Shown: positions 1 to 10,070 of the stretch, piece after piece
Layout: each line of letters begins with the position of its first letter
Position numbering within the stretch: the first letter of the stretch is position 1
From: JANPJV01 sp031425695
Lineage (GTDB): Bacteria; Pseudomonadota; Gammaproteobacteria; Xanthomonadales; SZUA-5
DNA length: 64,000 nucleotides
NCBI GenBank assembly: GCA_031425695.1
Contig: JANPJV010000267.1
Coordinates: 6,057 to 70,056 of the forward strand
Direction of reading: 5' to 3'
The notes under the pieces: generated by a model
The model's input: the letters and a program-made list of their open reading frames with translations, nothing else
Databases searched by the model: none
Told to the model about the DNA's origin: nothing
Made by a program: the position numbers and the translations under genes

Positions 1-45
1 TCCCAGCAGGATCGCCGCAGTTTCCAGCATCGATGTCGTGTCCAA
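1..45 (-). CDS. 5' end of an unidentified gene running off the left edge
   Basis: The minus strand carries a purine-rich Shine-Dalgarno-like stretch (about 48-57) six bases before a TTG at 45-43, with an in-frame ATG at 30-28. The visible N-terminus would read MDTTSMLETAAILLG from the TTG. Only 15 codons are inside the window, so no family can be named. It would be divergent from cinA, sharing the 46-199 promoter region. Confidence 0.3.
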   Translation of the reverse strand, partial: MDTTSMLETAAILLG

Positions 46-199
46 GTCCCCCCTCCCTGTGCACCCATCAGCGGGCAAAAGTGAAGATAAGCCCCAGCTT
101 GTCTTCACAACGTGCAACGAACCCGTGAAGGCCACCGCTGCAAACGTGTAGTAGTGTTGCAGCCCGTCGCGCGCCGTCTCTCCAGTCCAAGGTTCCGCC

Positions 200-718
200 A
201 TGTTCGCCATTCCCAGCGACGCCAGCCTGCATCAGCAGGGCGTCGAAATCGGCCAGTTACTGCTGGCGCGGCGCATGAAGCTCGCCGCCGCAGAATCCTG
301 CACGGGCGGCTGGCTGTCGCGCGTGGTGACCGAGATCCCGGGTTGCTCCGACTGGTTCGACTGCAGCTTCGTTGCCTACAGCTACGAGGCGAAGGAAACC
401 ATGCTCGGCGTCTCGCGCGTGATTCTCGAGGAGCATGGAGCAGTCAGCCAGGAGACGGTGGTGGAAATGGTTCGCGGTGCACTCTCCCGCAGCCGCGCCA
501 ACGTCGCCGTCGCGATCACCGGCATCGCCGGACCGAGCGGCGGGACACCCGGCAAGCCGGTCGGCACCGTGTGGCTGGCGTGGGGGCGAGGCCACCACCC
601 ACCGGTGACCCAAGTCATTCATCTTGAAGGCAATCGCGAGGATGTGCGCCGCCAGACGGTGCGCGAAGCGCTGGTCGGCCTGCAGAAAATTCTGACAGCG
701 CCACACGAAGCTTTCTGA
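200..718 (+). CDS. cinA: CinA C-terminal domain protein / nicotinamide-nucleotide amidohydrolase (PncC family)
   Basis: A 172-residue protein that is almost entirely the CinA C-terminal domain. In this family the domain deamidates nicotinamide mononucleotide to nicotinic acid mononucleotide in pyridine nucleotide recycling. The hallmark AAESCTGGW lies near residue 30 and AITGIAGPSGG near residue 112. The N-terminal MoCF-like domain of full-length CinA is absent, as is usual in gammaproteobacterial stand-alone versions. ATG 200 is preceded by AAGG at suitable spacing. The gene lies directly upstream of recA, the common order in this group. Confidence 0.93.
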   Translation: MFAIPSDASLHQQGVEIGQLLLARRMKLAAAESCTGGWLSRVVTEIPGCSDWFDCSFVAYSYEAKETMLGVSRVILEEHGAVSQETVVEMVRGALSRSRANVAVAITGIAGPSGGTPGKPVGTVWLAWGRGHHPPVTQVIHLEGNREDVRRQTVREALVGLQKILTAPHEAF

Positions 719-737
719 CCCCAAGACGCGATGAGCG

Positions 738-753
738 TGACAGCAGGCTGTCA
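738..753. other. Perfect 7-bp inverted repeat downstream of cinA
   Basis: TGACAGC and GCTGTCA are separated by two bases, about 20 bp after the cinA stop. There is no T-tract, so an intrinsic terminator is not supported. It lies about 195 bp upstream of recA and could be a protein-binding palindrome. It is not the classical LexA box CTGT-N8-ACAG. Confidence 0.35.
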
Positions 754-806
754 GGAGGCTATGGCATCATGGCCTCAACGTGATCGCAGCCGATTGGCCT
801 GCCCAT

Positions 807-884
807 GTGGGAGCGGCCATGGCCGCGATGCTTTCCGGGCAGTTGATTGGAAAGCAGAAGCATCGCGGCCATGGCTGCTCCCAC
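807..884. repeat. Inverted pair of REP-like palindromes (GTGGGAGCGGCC family)
   Basis: One copy starting GTGGGAGCGGCCATGGCCGC (807-836) is followed after a 12-base loop by its near-perfect inverted copy (849-884). Each copy is itself palindromic (GCGGCCATGGCCGC). A GTGG head plus a palindrome arranged as an inverted pair is the usual architecture of REP/BIME elements. It occupies the cinA-recA spacer. Confidence 0.8.
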
Positions 885-947
885 TCGAGCAGCGACCAAC
901 TCTGCACTCGGTCACCCCCTATTCGCATTCCTCCAAAGGATTCCGTC

Positions 948-1975
<1,028 letters not shown>

Positions 1976-1979
<4 letters not shown>

Positions 1980-2476
1980 GCACGCCTGCAACCCCGCCCG
2001 AAAAGAAGCGGCGCACGGCCAAGGAAGCCGCGCTGGGCCTGCTGGCGCGGCGCGAGCACTCGCGCCAGGAGCTCAGCGACAAGCTCAAGCGCCGCGGCTA
2101 CGAGTCTGCGGAGATCGACACCGTGCTCGATGAGCTCACTGCGCTCAATTCGCTGAGCGAGGAACGCGCCACCGACATGCGCCTGCGCCATGGCCTCGAA
2201 AGCGGTCACGGCCCGCGGCGTATCCGAGCCAACTTGAAGCGTGCCGGCCTTGGTGCGGAAGCACTGGAAGAAAGTGCGATCGTCGCTGATGTCGACTGGA
2301 TCGCGCAGGCCAAGGCACTGATCGTCCGCCGGTTCGGCGAGGCACCGCCGAAGGATTATCGCGATTGGGGCAAGCGCGCGCGTTTCCTGGAGGCGCGCGG
2401 CTATCACCGGGGCGATATCCGACAGGCGCTTGGCGAATGGAAGGCGAAGGCCGGCGACGAGCCGGGGGACGCTTGA
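1976..2476 (+). CDS. recX: Regulatory protein RecX, probable CTG start
   Basis: RecX binds RecA filaments and limits RecA activity. The frame reads about 166 residues of small helical repeats ([15 protein letters not shown] near the N-terminus; [17 protein letters not shown] near the C-terminus). No ATG or TTG start exists at the expected place. A GTG at 2123 would remove the first third of the family domain. A strong GGAGGAAG lies at 1967-1974 inside the recA end. The codon in frame with the recA stop is CTG at 1976, giving a CTGA overlap analogous to the usual ATGA. I therefore propose a CTG start; the GTG at 2123 is the fallback. Confidence 0.85.
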
Positions 2477-2479
2477 ATA

Positions 2480-2687
2480 CGTAGGGCGATGTGCGGCGCA
2501 GCCGCTCACCGCCGCTTCGGCTTTCCCGCGTCGTCCGTCCATTCACTGATTGCTTGCGCAATCCTTCTCAGGCACGCTCGCGCGTTCGCACGAACGGCGG
2601 TCCGGGGTGCCACAGGCTCGTCGCCGCTTTCAGTTCGCGCCCAGATCAAGAGCGGCGGTGAGCGGCTTCGCCGCACATCGCCCTACG
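2480..2687. repeat. Inverted pair of 38-bp REP-like elements (GTAGGGCGATG family)
   Basis: The left element (2480-2517) begins CGTAGGGCGATGTGCGGC. It recurs almost exactly as its reverse complement at 2650-2687, ending GCCGCACATCGCCCTACG. Each copy contains its own small palindrome (GCGGC-GCA-GCCGC in one, GCGGC-TTC-GCCGC in the other). The 130 bp between has no gene I can support. The pair fills the recX-alaS spacer and ends about 35 bp before the alaS start. Confidence 0.85.
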
Positions 2688-2721
2688 AGCCCCGACCACC
2701 GATTTGCTATCGCTCACGACC

Positions 2722-5349
2722 ATGAAAACGACGAACGAAATCCGCACCGCCTTTCTCGATTACTTCGTCGGCAAGGGCCATCGGCATGTGCCATCGAGCT
2801 CGCTGGTGCCGGGCAATGACCCGACCCTGCTGTTCACCAACTCCGGCATGGTGCAGTTCAAGGACACTTTCCTCGGCGCCGAGAAGCGCGATTACGTGCG
2901 CGCAGCCTCTTCCCAGCGCTGCGTGCGCGCTGGCGGCAAGCACAATGATCTCGATCAGGTCGGCTATACGGCCCGGCATCACACCTTTTTCGAGATGCTC
3001 GGCAACTTCAGCTTCGGCGACTATTTCAAGCGCGACGCTATCCAGCACGCCTGGGAATTGCTGACAAAGGTCTACGCGCTCCCTGCGGACAAGCTCTGGG
3101 TCACCGTCTACCACACCGACGACGAAGCCTTCGATATCTGGAACCGCGAAATCGGCGTTCCGGCGGAACGCATCGCGCGCATCGGTGACAACAAAGGCGC
3201 GCCGTACGCATCGGACAATTTCTGGCAGATGGCCGACACCGGCCCGTGCGGCCCGTGCTCCGAGATTTTCTTCGACCACGGTCCCGAGGTTGCGGGCGGC
3301 CCGCCAGGCACGCCGGAAGGCGATGGCGATCGCTACATCGAGATCTGGAATCTCGTGTTCATGCAGTTCGACCGCGCCGCCGACGGCACGCTGACGCCGC
3401 TGCCGAAGCCATGTGTCGACACCGGCATGGGCCTCGAGCGCCTGACCGCGGTCCTGCAGCACAAGCACAACAATTTCGAGATCGACCTGTTCCAGGGGTT
3501 GATCGACGTGGCCGCGAGCATCCTGTCGGTGGCCGACAAGCGCGAGGGCTCGCTGCGCGTCATCGCCGACCACATCCGCGCGTGCTCGTTCCTGATTGTC
3601 GACGGCGTGCTGCCGAGCAACGAGGGCCGCGGCTATGTGCTGCGCCGGATCATCCGTCGCGCATTGCGCCACGGCTGGAAGCTCGGTGTGCGCGGATCGT
3701 TCTTCTACAAGATGGTCGCGCCCTTGGTTGCGGCCATGGGCGAGGCTTATCCAGAGTTGGCCAATCGGCAGAGCTTCGTCGAACAGGTGCTGCAGGCCGA
3801 AGAAGAGCGCTTTGCCGAGACCCTCGACAGCGGCATGAAGGTGTTCGAACTGGTTGCGGCTAAAGCGTCGACGCAGATCCCGGGCGCCGAAGCATTCCGT
3901 CTCTACGACACCTTCGGATTCCCGGTCGATCTCACGGCCGACATCGCCCGTGAGCGCGGGCTGGAAGTCGACATGGCAGGCTTCGAGGCGGCAATGGACG
4001 CCCAGCGCGAACGCGCGCGCGGCGCCAGCAGTTTCGGTGGCGGCGTGCAGATGACCGCAGAGCATGCGGACGGCCTGTCCCCCACCTCGTTCGCCGGCTA
4101 TGACGGCTTGAGCGGCGAGGGCAGGGTGCTGCGCATCCTGGTCGAAGGCAAGGCACGCGGCGCGCTCGAAAAGGGCGAGTCCGGCTTGCTGGTGCTCGAC
4201 CAGACCCCGTTCTACGCCGAGTCCGGCGGCCAGGTCGGCGATGCCGGCGAGCTCACCAGTCCCGGGCTACGCATCGCGATCAGCGACACCATCAAGCTGG
4301 CGGGCGTCTATCACGGCCACGTGGCCGAAGTGCTCGAAGGGCGCATCGAGATCGGCTCCAGCGTGCGCGCGCAGGTCGACGGCGAACGCCGCCGCGCGAT
4401 CGTGCTCAACCACTCAGGCACGCACCTGCTGCATGCAGCATTGCGCGAAGAGCTCGGCACTCACGTGCAGCAGAAGGGCAGCCTGGTCGCGCCCGATCGC
4501 CTGCGCTTCGATTTCTCGCATTTCCAGCCGATTACGCCGGCCCAGCTGGCGCGCATCGAAGCGCGCGTCAACGAGCAGATCCGCGCCAACGAGCAGGCCG
4601 AAATCCACCAGATGGGCATGCAGGAAGCACTCGATTTCGGCGCGATGGCGCTCTTCGGCGAAAAGTACGGCGACAACGTGCGCGTGCTCAAGATGGGTGG
4701 CTTCTCGATCGAGCTCTGCGGCGGGACGCACGTCAGCCGCGCTGGCGACATCGGCCTCTTCAAGATCCTGAGTGAAGGTGGCATCTCGTCCGGTGTGCGC
4801 CGCATCGAGGCGATCACCGGCGCCGCCGCGCTCGCGCTGGTGCAGGAACAGGAAGCGCGCGTACGTGAGCTCGGGGCGCTGCTGGGCGCGACGGGCGACC
4901 AGGTCGTCGCGAAGGTGCAACTGTTGCTGGATCGCCTCAAGAAAGAAGAGCGCGAGCTCGCCGCGCTCAAGTCGAAAGCCGCGTCAGCGTCCAGCGACGA
5001 CCTCATCGCGCGGGCGATCGAAATCAACGGCATCCACGTGCTGTCCGAGCGCCTCGAAGGCATCGACGCCAAGGTTTTGCGGGAAATGCTCGACAAACTG
5101 CGCCAGAAGCTCGGCAACGTGGTCGTGGTGCTCGCCTCTGCTGAAGGCGGCAAGGCCGCCCTCGTCGCCGGCGTCAGCGGCACCGCGCTCGCCAAGGTCA
5201 AGGCAGGTGAAGTGCTCGGCTTCGTCGCCGCCAAGTCCGGCGGCAAAGGTGGTGGCCGCCCGGACATGGCACAGGGTGGTGCCAATGACGGCCCGGCGTT
5301 GATCGAGGCGTTGGCCAGCGTGGCGGAGTACGTCCGGGAGCGCGCATAG
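2722..5349 (+). CDS. alaS: Alanine--tRNA ligase
   Basis: An 875-residue AlaRS, standard length. It charges tRNA-Ala with alanine and edits mischarged Ser and Gly. The class II catalytic core is at the N-terminus ([13 protein letters not shown], then [19 protein letters not shown]). The editing domain carries [13 protein letters not shown] and the zinc-binding [14 protein letters not shown] glycine-rich C-Ala domain ends the protein. The open frame begins at TTG 2704, but ATG 2722 gives the conserved [12 protein letters not shown] start. It is preceded by a REP pair and followed by a REP array, then csrA. Confidence 0.98.
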   Translation: MKTTNEIRTAFLDYFVGKGHRHVPSSSLVPGNDPTLLFTNSGMVQFKDTFLGAEKRDYVRAASSQRCVRAGGKHNDLDQVGYTARHHTFFEMLGNFSFGDYFKRDAIQHAWELLTKVYALPADKLWVTVYHTDDEAFDIWNREIGVPAERIARIGDNKGAPYASDNFWQMADTGPCGPCSEIFFDHGPEVAGGPPGTPEGDGDRYIEIWNLVFMQFDRAADGTLTPLPKPCVDTGMGLERLTAVLQHKHNNFEIDLFQGLIDVAASILSVADKREGSLRVIADHIRACSFLIVDGVLPSNEGRGYVLRRIIRRALRHGWKLGVRGSFFYKMVAPLVAAMGEAYPELANRQSFVEQVLQAEEERFAETLDSGMKVFELVAAKASTQIPGAEAFRLYDTFGFPVDLTADIARERGLEVDMAGFEAAMDAQRERARGASSFGGGVQMTAEHADGLSPTSFAGYDGLSGEGRVLRILVEGKARGALEKGESGLLVLDQTPFYAESGGQVGDAGELTSPGLRIAISDTIKLAGVYHGHVAEVLEGRIEIGSSVRAQVDGERRRAIVLNHSGTHLLHAALREELGTHVQQKGSLVAPDRLRFDFSHFQPITPAQLARIEARVNEQIRANEQAEIHQMGMQEALDFGAMALFGEKYGDNVRVLKMGGFSIELCGGTHVSRAGDIGLFKILSEGGISSGVRRIEAITGAAALALVQEQEARVRELGALLGATGDQVVAKVQLLLDRLKKEERELAALKSKAASASSDDLIARAIEINGIHVLSERLEGIDAKVLREMLDKLRQKLGNVVVVLASAEGGKAALVAGVSGTALAKVKAGEVLGFVAAKSGGKGGGRPDMAQGGANDGPALIEALASVAEYVRERA

Positions 5350-5365
5350 GGTTGGACGCTCTTGC

Positions 5366-5520
5366 ATGTGGTGGGTCTGCGCTATGCGCGGACGCTCTGG
5401 CTGACGGCACACGCGTCCGCGCGCAGCGCAGACCCACCATAAGCAAAGGCGTCCGCCCGCAGCGCAGACCCACCACAAGCAAAAGGCGTCCGCGCGCAGC
5501 GCAGACCCACCACAAGCCAA
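5366..5520. repeat. REP-like family A cluster: one forward, three reverse copies
   Basis: A forward copy (GTGGGTCTGCGCTATGCGCG, from about 5370) is followed by three reverse-complement copies starting near 5413, 5450 and 5487. The core GTCTGCGC-TAT-GCGCGGAC can fold into an 8-bp hairpin with one wobble pair. The same family recurs near 30.0, 34.2 and 56.3 kb. The whole 5350-5640 stretch holds no convincing gene. Confidence 0.85.
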
Positions 5521-5710
5521 ACGCATCGATCCACCACACGCAAGTGTGCCAACGCCATCACTCCCCAATCATTGCCCTCGCCGACCTGCTCGGCTAACAT
5601 CCGCCCTCCCTGGCGCCGACTCTTTGGCTCGTGCACCCGGGATGACAAGGACAGTTAGGGGCACACTGAATGTGCTCGCGGGGCTGAGCCCCGGCTTTCA
5701 GGAGGAATGG

Positions 5711-5911
5711 ATGCTGATCTTGACGCGTCGCGTTGGCGAGGCCCTGATGATCGGTGATCAGGTGTCCGTCACGGTGCTCGGCGTTAAAGGCAATCAGGTG
5801 CGTATCGGAATCAGCGCACCCAAAGACGTCGCCGTGCACCGCGAGGAGATTTACCAGAAGATTCGCAAGGGTGATGGTGTCGACGGCGAGTTTGAAGCCA
5901 GCGAGGCCTGA
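5711..5911 (+). CDS. csrA: Carbon storage regulator CsrA
   Basis: A 66-residue RNA-binding homodimer that represses or activates mRNAs through GGA motifs near the ribosome binding site. It shows the invariant [17 protein letters not shown]-terminus and the [11 protein letters not shown]-terminal helix. ATG 5711 has GGAGGA (5701-5706) five bases upstream. An overlapping ATG at 5707 is out of frame. Its position between alaS and a tRNA-Ser is typical of gammaproteobacteria. Confidence 0.97.
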   Translation: MLILTRRVGEALMIGDQVSVTVLGVKGNQVRIGISAPKDVAVHREEIYQKIRKGDGVDGEFEASEA

Positions 5912-5926
5912 CCTGAAAAAAGACCC

Positions 5927-6019
5927 GGAGAGATGCCCGAGAGGCCGAAGGGGCTCCCCTGCTAAGGGAGTATGTGACTAAAAATCGCATCGAGGGTTCG
6001 AATCCCTCTCTCTCCGCCA
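5927..6019 (+). tRNA. tRNA-Ser (anticodon GCT)
   Basis: A 93-nt class II tRNA. Acceptor arm GGAGAGA (5927-5933) pairs with TCTCTCC (6009-6015). The anticodon stem is CTCCC/GGGAG with loop CTGCTAA, so it reads AGC/AGU serine codons. A long variable arm follows. The T arm is GAGGG-TTCGAAT-CCCTC and the 3' end GCCA is encoded. A strong terminator lies 8 bases downstream. Confidence 0.97.
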
Positions 6020-6026
6020 GTAAACG

Positions 6027-6054
6027 AAAAAGCCGCCCCCTGGGCGGCTTTTTT
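6027..6054 (+). terminator. Rho-independent terminator after tRNA-Ser
   Basis: The stem AGCCGCC/GGGCGGCT is followed by a run of T and preceded by a run of A, so it could also work in the other direction. It insulates the csrA/tRNA unit from the lipid operon. Confidence 0.92.
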
Positions 6055-6172
6055 GTTTGCTGACCCCGGGAAACGCCTTGGCGCGCATGGGTTTCCGCAT
6101 CGCGGTGATGCAGCGGGCAGCGCCTTGATGACCGGCGTCGCACAGACGGTTCGCATCGAATCGCGATCACCT

Positions 6173-6201
6173 CTGTCACCTCGCTGTCGCTCCACCGTCA
6201 T
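6173..6201 (+). promoter_or_regulatory. Predicted PhoB box, three tandem half-sites, upstream of olsF
   Basis: CTGTCAC, CTGTCGC and CCGTCAT occur at exact 11-bp spacing (7-bp repeat, 4-bp linker). This is the arrangement of the PhoB-binding Pho box (consensus CTGTCAT-N4-CTGTCAT). The array ends 57 bp before the start of the acyltransferase gene. The pattern is seen directly; binding by PhoB is inferred. Confidence 0.75.
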
Positions 6202-6258
6202 CCCGGCGTTGCTTGCGGTGCGCATCGTTCGCGCTGCCAATCGCTGACGAGGTGCGCC

Positions 6259-7983
6259 ATGAGAAGCATCGAGGCACGAGTTGCTGCATCGGCCGAGCGG
6301 ATTGGGGAACGCTGGCCGCAGTGGGTACGGGGCATCGGCGCCCAATTCGCGCGCCCGTTGATGCGCAGTCTCAAGGCGTTCACGCGGCTGGAGGCGATCG
6401 AGGCGTTCCTGGCCGCGCATCCGCATCTCCACGGCCTCGAATTCGTCGAAGGTGTCATGCGCCACCTGGACGTGCGTTATCGCGTTGACGACCTCGAACG
6501 CCAGCGCATTCCGCTGACCGGTGCGTGCGTGATCTATGCCAACCATCCGTTGGGCGGCCTGGATGCGCTGGCCTTGCTGAAGCTCGTCGGCGATATACGG
6601 CGCGATGTGCGCATCGTCGCCAATGACTGGCTCGTTGCGGTCGAGCCGTTGGCACCGCTGCTGCTGCCGGTGCGACTCTTCGGCGGAAGCGCCCGGCCGG
6701 AAGAGCTGCAAGGCATCGAAGCCGCGTTGGCAGACGGCGCGGCCGTCATCATTTTCCCCGCTGGCGCGGTGGCCCGGCTCGGCTGGAGAGGCGTGCGTGA
6801 ACGTCCCTGGCGCAGCAGCTTCCTGCGTTTTGCGGCGGCCGCGAGGGCGCCGCTGGTGCCGGTGCGCGTCAATGCACGCAACAGCCCGCTGTTCTATGCC
6901 GGCGCGGCGCTCGCCCAACCCATCGGCACTGCGCTGTTGCCGCGCGAGGCTTTCACCCGCCGCCAGCGCCGCATCGACGTCTTCATCGATCGCCCGTGGC
7001 ACGCGCAGTCACTGCCCGACGGCCACACCCGACTACGCGAGCGCGCGCATTCACTGCAGCGCGAGCTGTTTTCCGCCAGGAAGCGCCCGGATGCGCTGGA
7101 AGCGATCGCGCATCCGTTGCCCGTGCGCACCTTGGGCGCGGAGATGGCGCGCCTCGATGTGCTCGGCGGAACCCCCGATGGCAAGCGCATCCTGCTCGCG
7201 CGCCCCGGCGCCTCCAGCGTGGTGCTGCGCGAGATGGCGCGCCTGCGCGAGCTCAGCTTTCGCGCGGCCGGCGAAGGCGGCGGTGGAGCGCTCGACTGGG
7301 ACCGCTACGACGCCTGGTACGACCAGTTGATCCTCTGGGACGAACCGGCGCAGCGCGTGGTCGGCGGCTATCGCCTCGCTCGCAGTGCGGAGATCCAGGC
7401 GACGCATGGCCGCGACGGCTTGTATACGGCTTCGTTGTTCCGCTTTGGTCCAAGCTTCGATGCCTTGCTTGCGCAAGGACTCGAGCTCGGCCGCAGTTTC
7501 GTGGTGCCGGACTATTGGGGAACACGCAGTCTCGATTATCTCTGGTACGGCATTGGCGCCTACTTGAGGCGCTATCCGCAGCTGCGCTATCTGTTCGGCA
7601 CGGTGTCGATCAGCGCGAGCCTGGCGCCTTCCGCGCGCGACGCGTTGGTCGAGTACTACTCGCTCTACTTCCGGGATCCCGAGCATCGCGTCGACGCGCT
7701 CGACCCCTATCCACAGCCGCCGCCGACGCCGGCGTTTGCGGCGCTGGACGCCGAGCAGGCCTTCGCGCTCTTGCGTGCCAACCTCGCGGCGCTCGGCGCG
7801 AAGGTTCCGGTGCTGTACCGCCAATACACTGAGCTCACCGTGCCCGGCGGCGCCAGCTTCCTCGCCTTTGGGCTCGACCGCAGTTTCAGCAACGCAGTCG
7901 ACGGCCTGATATTGCTCGACCTGGACCTGCTGCAGCCACGCAAACGCCAGCGCTACCTGGCCAGCATCCCGGCCTGCTCATGA
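6259..7983 (+). CDS. olsF: Bifunctional ornithine-lipid-synthase-like acyltransferase (OlsF type)
   Basis: A 574-residue fusion. The N-terminal ~260 residues are an OlsA/PlsC-type O-acyltransferase with the HX4D motif in ANHPLGGLD (about residues 94-102). The C-terminal ~290 residues are an OlsB-type GNAT-fold N-acyltransferase (GGYRLARS, LELGRSFV, GTRSLDYLWYGIGAYL). In the OlsF family this fusion builds ornithine lipid, a phosphorus-free membrane lipid, from ornithine and acyl-ACP. The domain order and the neighbouring betaine-lipid genes support that reading. A Pho-box-like array lies 57 bp upstream and GAGG precedes ATG 6259. The stop overlaps the next gene (ATGA). An alternative is another dual acyltransferase acting on a different amine. 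Confidence 0.8.
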   Translation: MRSIEARVAASAERIGERWPQWVRGIGAQFARPLMRSLKAFTRLEAIEAFLAAHPHLHGLEFVEGVMRHLDVRYRVDDLERQRIPLTGACVIYANHPLGGLDALALLKLVGDIRRDVRIVANDWLVAVEPLAPLLLPVRLFGGSARPEELQGIEAALADGAAVIIFPAGAVARLGWRGVRERPWRSSFLRFAAAARAPLVPVRVNARNSPLFYAGAALAQPIGTALLPREAFTRRQRRIDVFIDRPWHAQSLPDGHTRLRERAHSLQRELFSARKRPDALEAIAHPLPVRTLGAEMARLDVLGGTPDGKRILLARPGASSVVLREMARLRELSFRAAGEGGGGALDWDRYDAWYDQLILWDEPAQRVVGGYRLARSAEIQATHGRDGLYTASLFRFGPSFDALLAQGLELGRSFVVPDYWGTRSLDYLWYGIGAYLRRYPQLRYLFGTVSISASLAPSARDALVEYYSLYFRDPEHRVDALDPYPQPPPTPAFAALDAEQAFALLRANLAALGAKVPVLYRQYTELTVPGGASFLAFGLDRSFSNAVDGLILLDLDLLQPRKRQRYLASIPACS

Positions 7984-8816
7984 ATACGCCGGCGCTGGCG
8001 ACGCGCGCTGTATTCCTCTCCGACCTGCACCTCGGCTCCCCGCATTGCCACGCCGAAGAACTGGTCGAATACCTGACGCGCCTGCGGACCCGGCAGCTCT
8101 ATCTGATCGGCGACGTCATCGATCTCTGGTGGCTCAGCCAGCACCGCGTGCGCTTCGACGCCACGCATCTGGCGATATTCGAACAGTTGCGCGCGCTGGC
8201 TCGCAGCGGGACCGAGATCGTCTATATCCCCGGCAATCACGACCGCAATCTGCGCGAATTCTGCGGCCTGCAATTGCCCGGAATCACCGTGCGGCGCGAT
8301 GCCATCCATCGCGGCGCCGATGGCCGCCGCTACCTCGTGACCCATGGCGACGATTTCGACGCCGAGGTTGCCCACGGCGGCTGGCGCGAGCGCCTGGGAG
8401 ATCGCCTTTACGGACATATCCTCGACGGCAACCGCATCACCCATCGGTTGCGCCGCCGGCTCGGCCTGCGCTACTGGTCGCTCGCCGGATTTTTAAAGCG
8501 CCAGAGCGTGCTCGCCGAGCGTTACATCGAACGCTACGTCGAAGCCGGCATCGCCGCCGCCATCATGCGCGGGCTCGACGGAATCATCTGCGGCCACATT
8601 CACCGACCCGCGCTGTTCGAACGCCGCGGCATCGTCTACGCCAATGATGGCGATTGGGTCGAGAGCCTTACCGCCGTCAGCGAGGACAGCGCCGGCGGGC
8701 TGACATTGTCGCGATGGCAGGGGGAGATGGAGCCCTTTGCGGTGCTGGCACCGCGCAGCCGCCAAGCGGTGGCGGCATCAGCCGACACCGTCGGCACAGT
8801 GCCCGAGCTGGCCTGA
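7980..8816 (+). CDS. plcP: Metallophosphoesterase of the LpxH/PlcP type, probable phospholipase C for lipid remodelling
   Basis: A 278-residue calcineurin-like phosphoesterase with the full two-metal motif series: SDLHLG (near residue 14), GDVIDLW, GNHDRN, THGDDFD and CGHIHRP (near residue 204). Sequence alone would give UDP-2,3-diacylglucosamine pyrophosphatase-like. The rhizobial phospholipase C PlcP, induced by phosphate limitation, belongs to the same family. It releases diacylglycerol from phospholipids for betaine-lipid synthesis. The gene is translationally coupled to olsF (ATGA) and followed by btaA/btaB, so the PlcP role is favoured. This is inference from context. Confidence 0.72.
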   Translation: MNTPALATRAVFLSDLHLGSPHCHAEELVEYLTRLRTRQLYLIGDVIDLWWLSQHRVRFDATHLAIFEQLRALARSGTEIVYIPGNHDRNLREFCGLQLPGITVRRDAIHRGADGRRYLVTHGDDFDAEVAHGGWRERLGDRLYGHILDGNRITHRLRRRLGLRYWSLAGFLKRQSVLAERYIERYVEAGIAAAIMRGLDGIICGHIHRPALFERRGIVYANDGDWVESLTAVSEDSAGGLTLSRWQGEMEPFAVLAPRSRQAVAASADTVGTVPELA

Positions 8817-8826
8817 ATCCGTCCGC

Positions 8827-8855
8827 CCGTCATCTGCGTGTCATCGGCCTGTTAT
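8827..8855 (+). promoter_or_regulatory. Predicted PhoB box, three tandem half-sites, upstream of btaA
   Basis: CCGTCAT, GTGTCAT and CTGTTAT are spaced by exactly 4 bases each, giving an 11-bp period. The array lies in the 93-bp plcP-btaA gap, 55 bp before ATG 8910. It is the second such array in this block, which makes chance less likely. Confidence 0.75.
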
Positions 8856-8909
8856 CTCCGCGTAGCCCAGCCGCGACAAGCTCCGGGAAACCTCAAGGAA
8901 GCCAAGGCC

Positions 8910-10070
8910 ATGTCCAGCCTCAAGAAGCGCGCCTACGACGCCTGGTTTCGGCATGTCCACGGGTCGCGGCTGATCTACAACACCTGCTGGGAAGACCCAC
9001 GCGCCGATCGGGCGTTGCTCGGGCTGGGCACCGGCAGCCGCCTCGCGATGATCACCAGCGCCGGCTGCAACGCGCTCGATTACCTGCTCGACGATCCCGA
9101 GCGCATCGACTGTGTGGACTTGAACCCGCGCCAGAACGCACTGCTCGACTTGAAGCTGGCGGCGCTCGCCACCCTTGCGCACCCCGAGCTGTTCGCGTTG
9201 TTCGGGACCGGTCGCCATGCGCAGATCAGCGAGCTCTACCGATCGAAATTGCGACCGTGCCTGCAGTCGGCTTCAGCCGCGTTCTGGGACCGGCACCTGC
9301 ATTGGTTCGATGGCAGCGGTCGCGGCTCGTTCTATTTCCATGGCGCGGCCGGTGACGTCGCCTGGCTGATGCACACGGTGCTGCGACGCTTGCGGCCGAG
9401 CCTGCACCGGCGCCTGCTGGCACTGTTCGAAGCGGGCGATCTTGACCAACAGCGCGCGCTTTACGACGAAATCGAACCGCGCCTGTTCGGCGCCGGCTTG
9501 CGCACCTTGATCCGCCAACCCGCGACACTGGCATTGCTCGGCGTCCCGCGCGCCCAGCGTGACCTCATCGCGACGCGCTATCCCGGTGGTGTCAGCCGCT
9601 TCGTGCAGGACAAGCTGCGCTGGCTGATGACCGAAATCCCGATCCACGAAAATTACTTCTGGCGGCTGTACCTGCACGGCAACTACACCGAAGCGTGTTG
9701 CCCGAATTACCTGCGCGCCGCGAACCTCGAATGCCTGCGCGAGCGCCGCGACCGAGTACACCTGCACACCATGAGCTTCAGCGATTTCCTGCACACGGCG
9801 CAGCGGCCACTGACCCATTTCGTGCTGCTCGATCACCAGGACTGGCTGCATGCGCACGACGTGGCGGCGCTCGAGCTCGAGTGGCGCCTGATCCTGGAAC
9901 ACAGCGCGCCTGGCGCCCGGGTACTGCTCCGATCGGCCGCGCCCGAGGTGAGCTTCCTGCCGGAATTCGTGAACCAGGCGCTCCGTCCACAACCCGATTG
10001 CGAGGAATGGCACCTGCGCGACCGCGTCGGCACGTACGGCTCGATGCTGATTGCCGAGGTCGCCGCATGA
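8910..10070 (+). CDS. btaA: BtaA: SAM:diacylglycerol 3-amino-3-carboxypropyltransferase (DUF3419)
   Basis: A 386-residue BtaA-family protein. It transfers the aminocarboxypropyl group of S-adenosylmethionine to diacylglycerol, the first step of diacylglyceryl-trimethylhomoserine (DGTS) synthesis. Family landmarks are LIYNTCWEDPRAD near residue 20, the SAM-binding segment MITSAGCNALDYLL and VDLNPRQNALLDLK. The open frame reaches GTG 8838, but that codon falls inside the Pho-type array. ATG 8910, with AAGGA upstream, is preferred. It overlaps btaB by 4 bases. Confidence 0.9.
   Translation: MSSLKKRAYDAWFRHVHGSRLIYNTCWEDPRADRALLGLGTGSRLAMITSAGCNALDYLLDDPERIDCVDLNPRQNALLDLKLAALATLAHPELFALFGTGRHAQISELYRSKLRPCLQSASAAFWDRHLHWFDGSGRGSFYFHGAAGDVAWLMHTVLRRLRPSLHRRLLALFEAGDLDQQRALYDEIEPRLFGAGLRTLIRQPATLALLGVPRAQRDLIATRYPGGVSRFVQDKLRWLMTEIPIHENYFWRLYLHGNYTEACCPNYLRAANLECLRERRDRVHLHTMSFSDFLHTAQRPLTHFVLLDHQDWLHAHDVAALELEWRLILEHSAPGARVLLRSAAPEVSFLPEFVNQALRPQPDCEEWHLRDRVGTYGSMLIAEVAA

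Noticed and set aside
738..753. Palindrome TGACAGC-AG-GCTGTCA as a LexA box for recA
   Set aside because: The half-sites are in the opposite order to CTGT-N8-ACAG, and it lies about 195 bp from the recA start.
7980..8816. Calling the phosphoesterase lpxH outright
   Set aside because: The motifs are shared by LpxH and PlcP. Placement between olsF and btaA behind a Pho-type box favours a lipid-remodelling phospholipase, so the lipid A role is kept only as the alternative.
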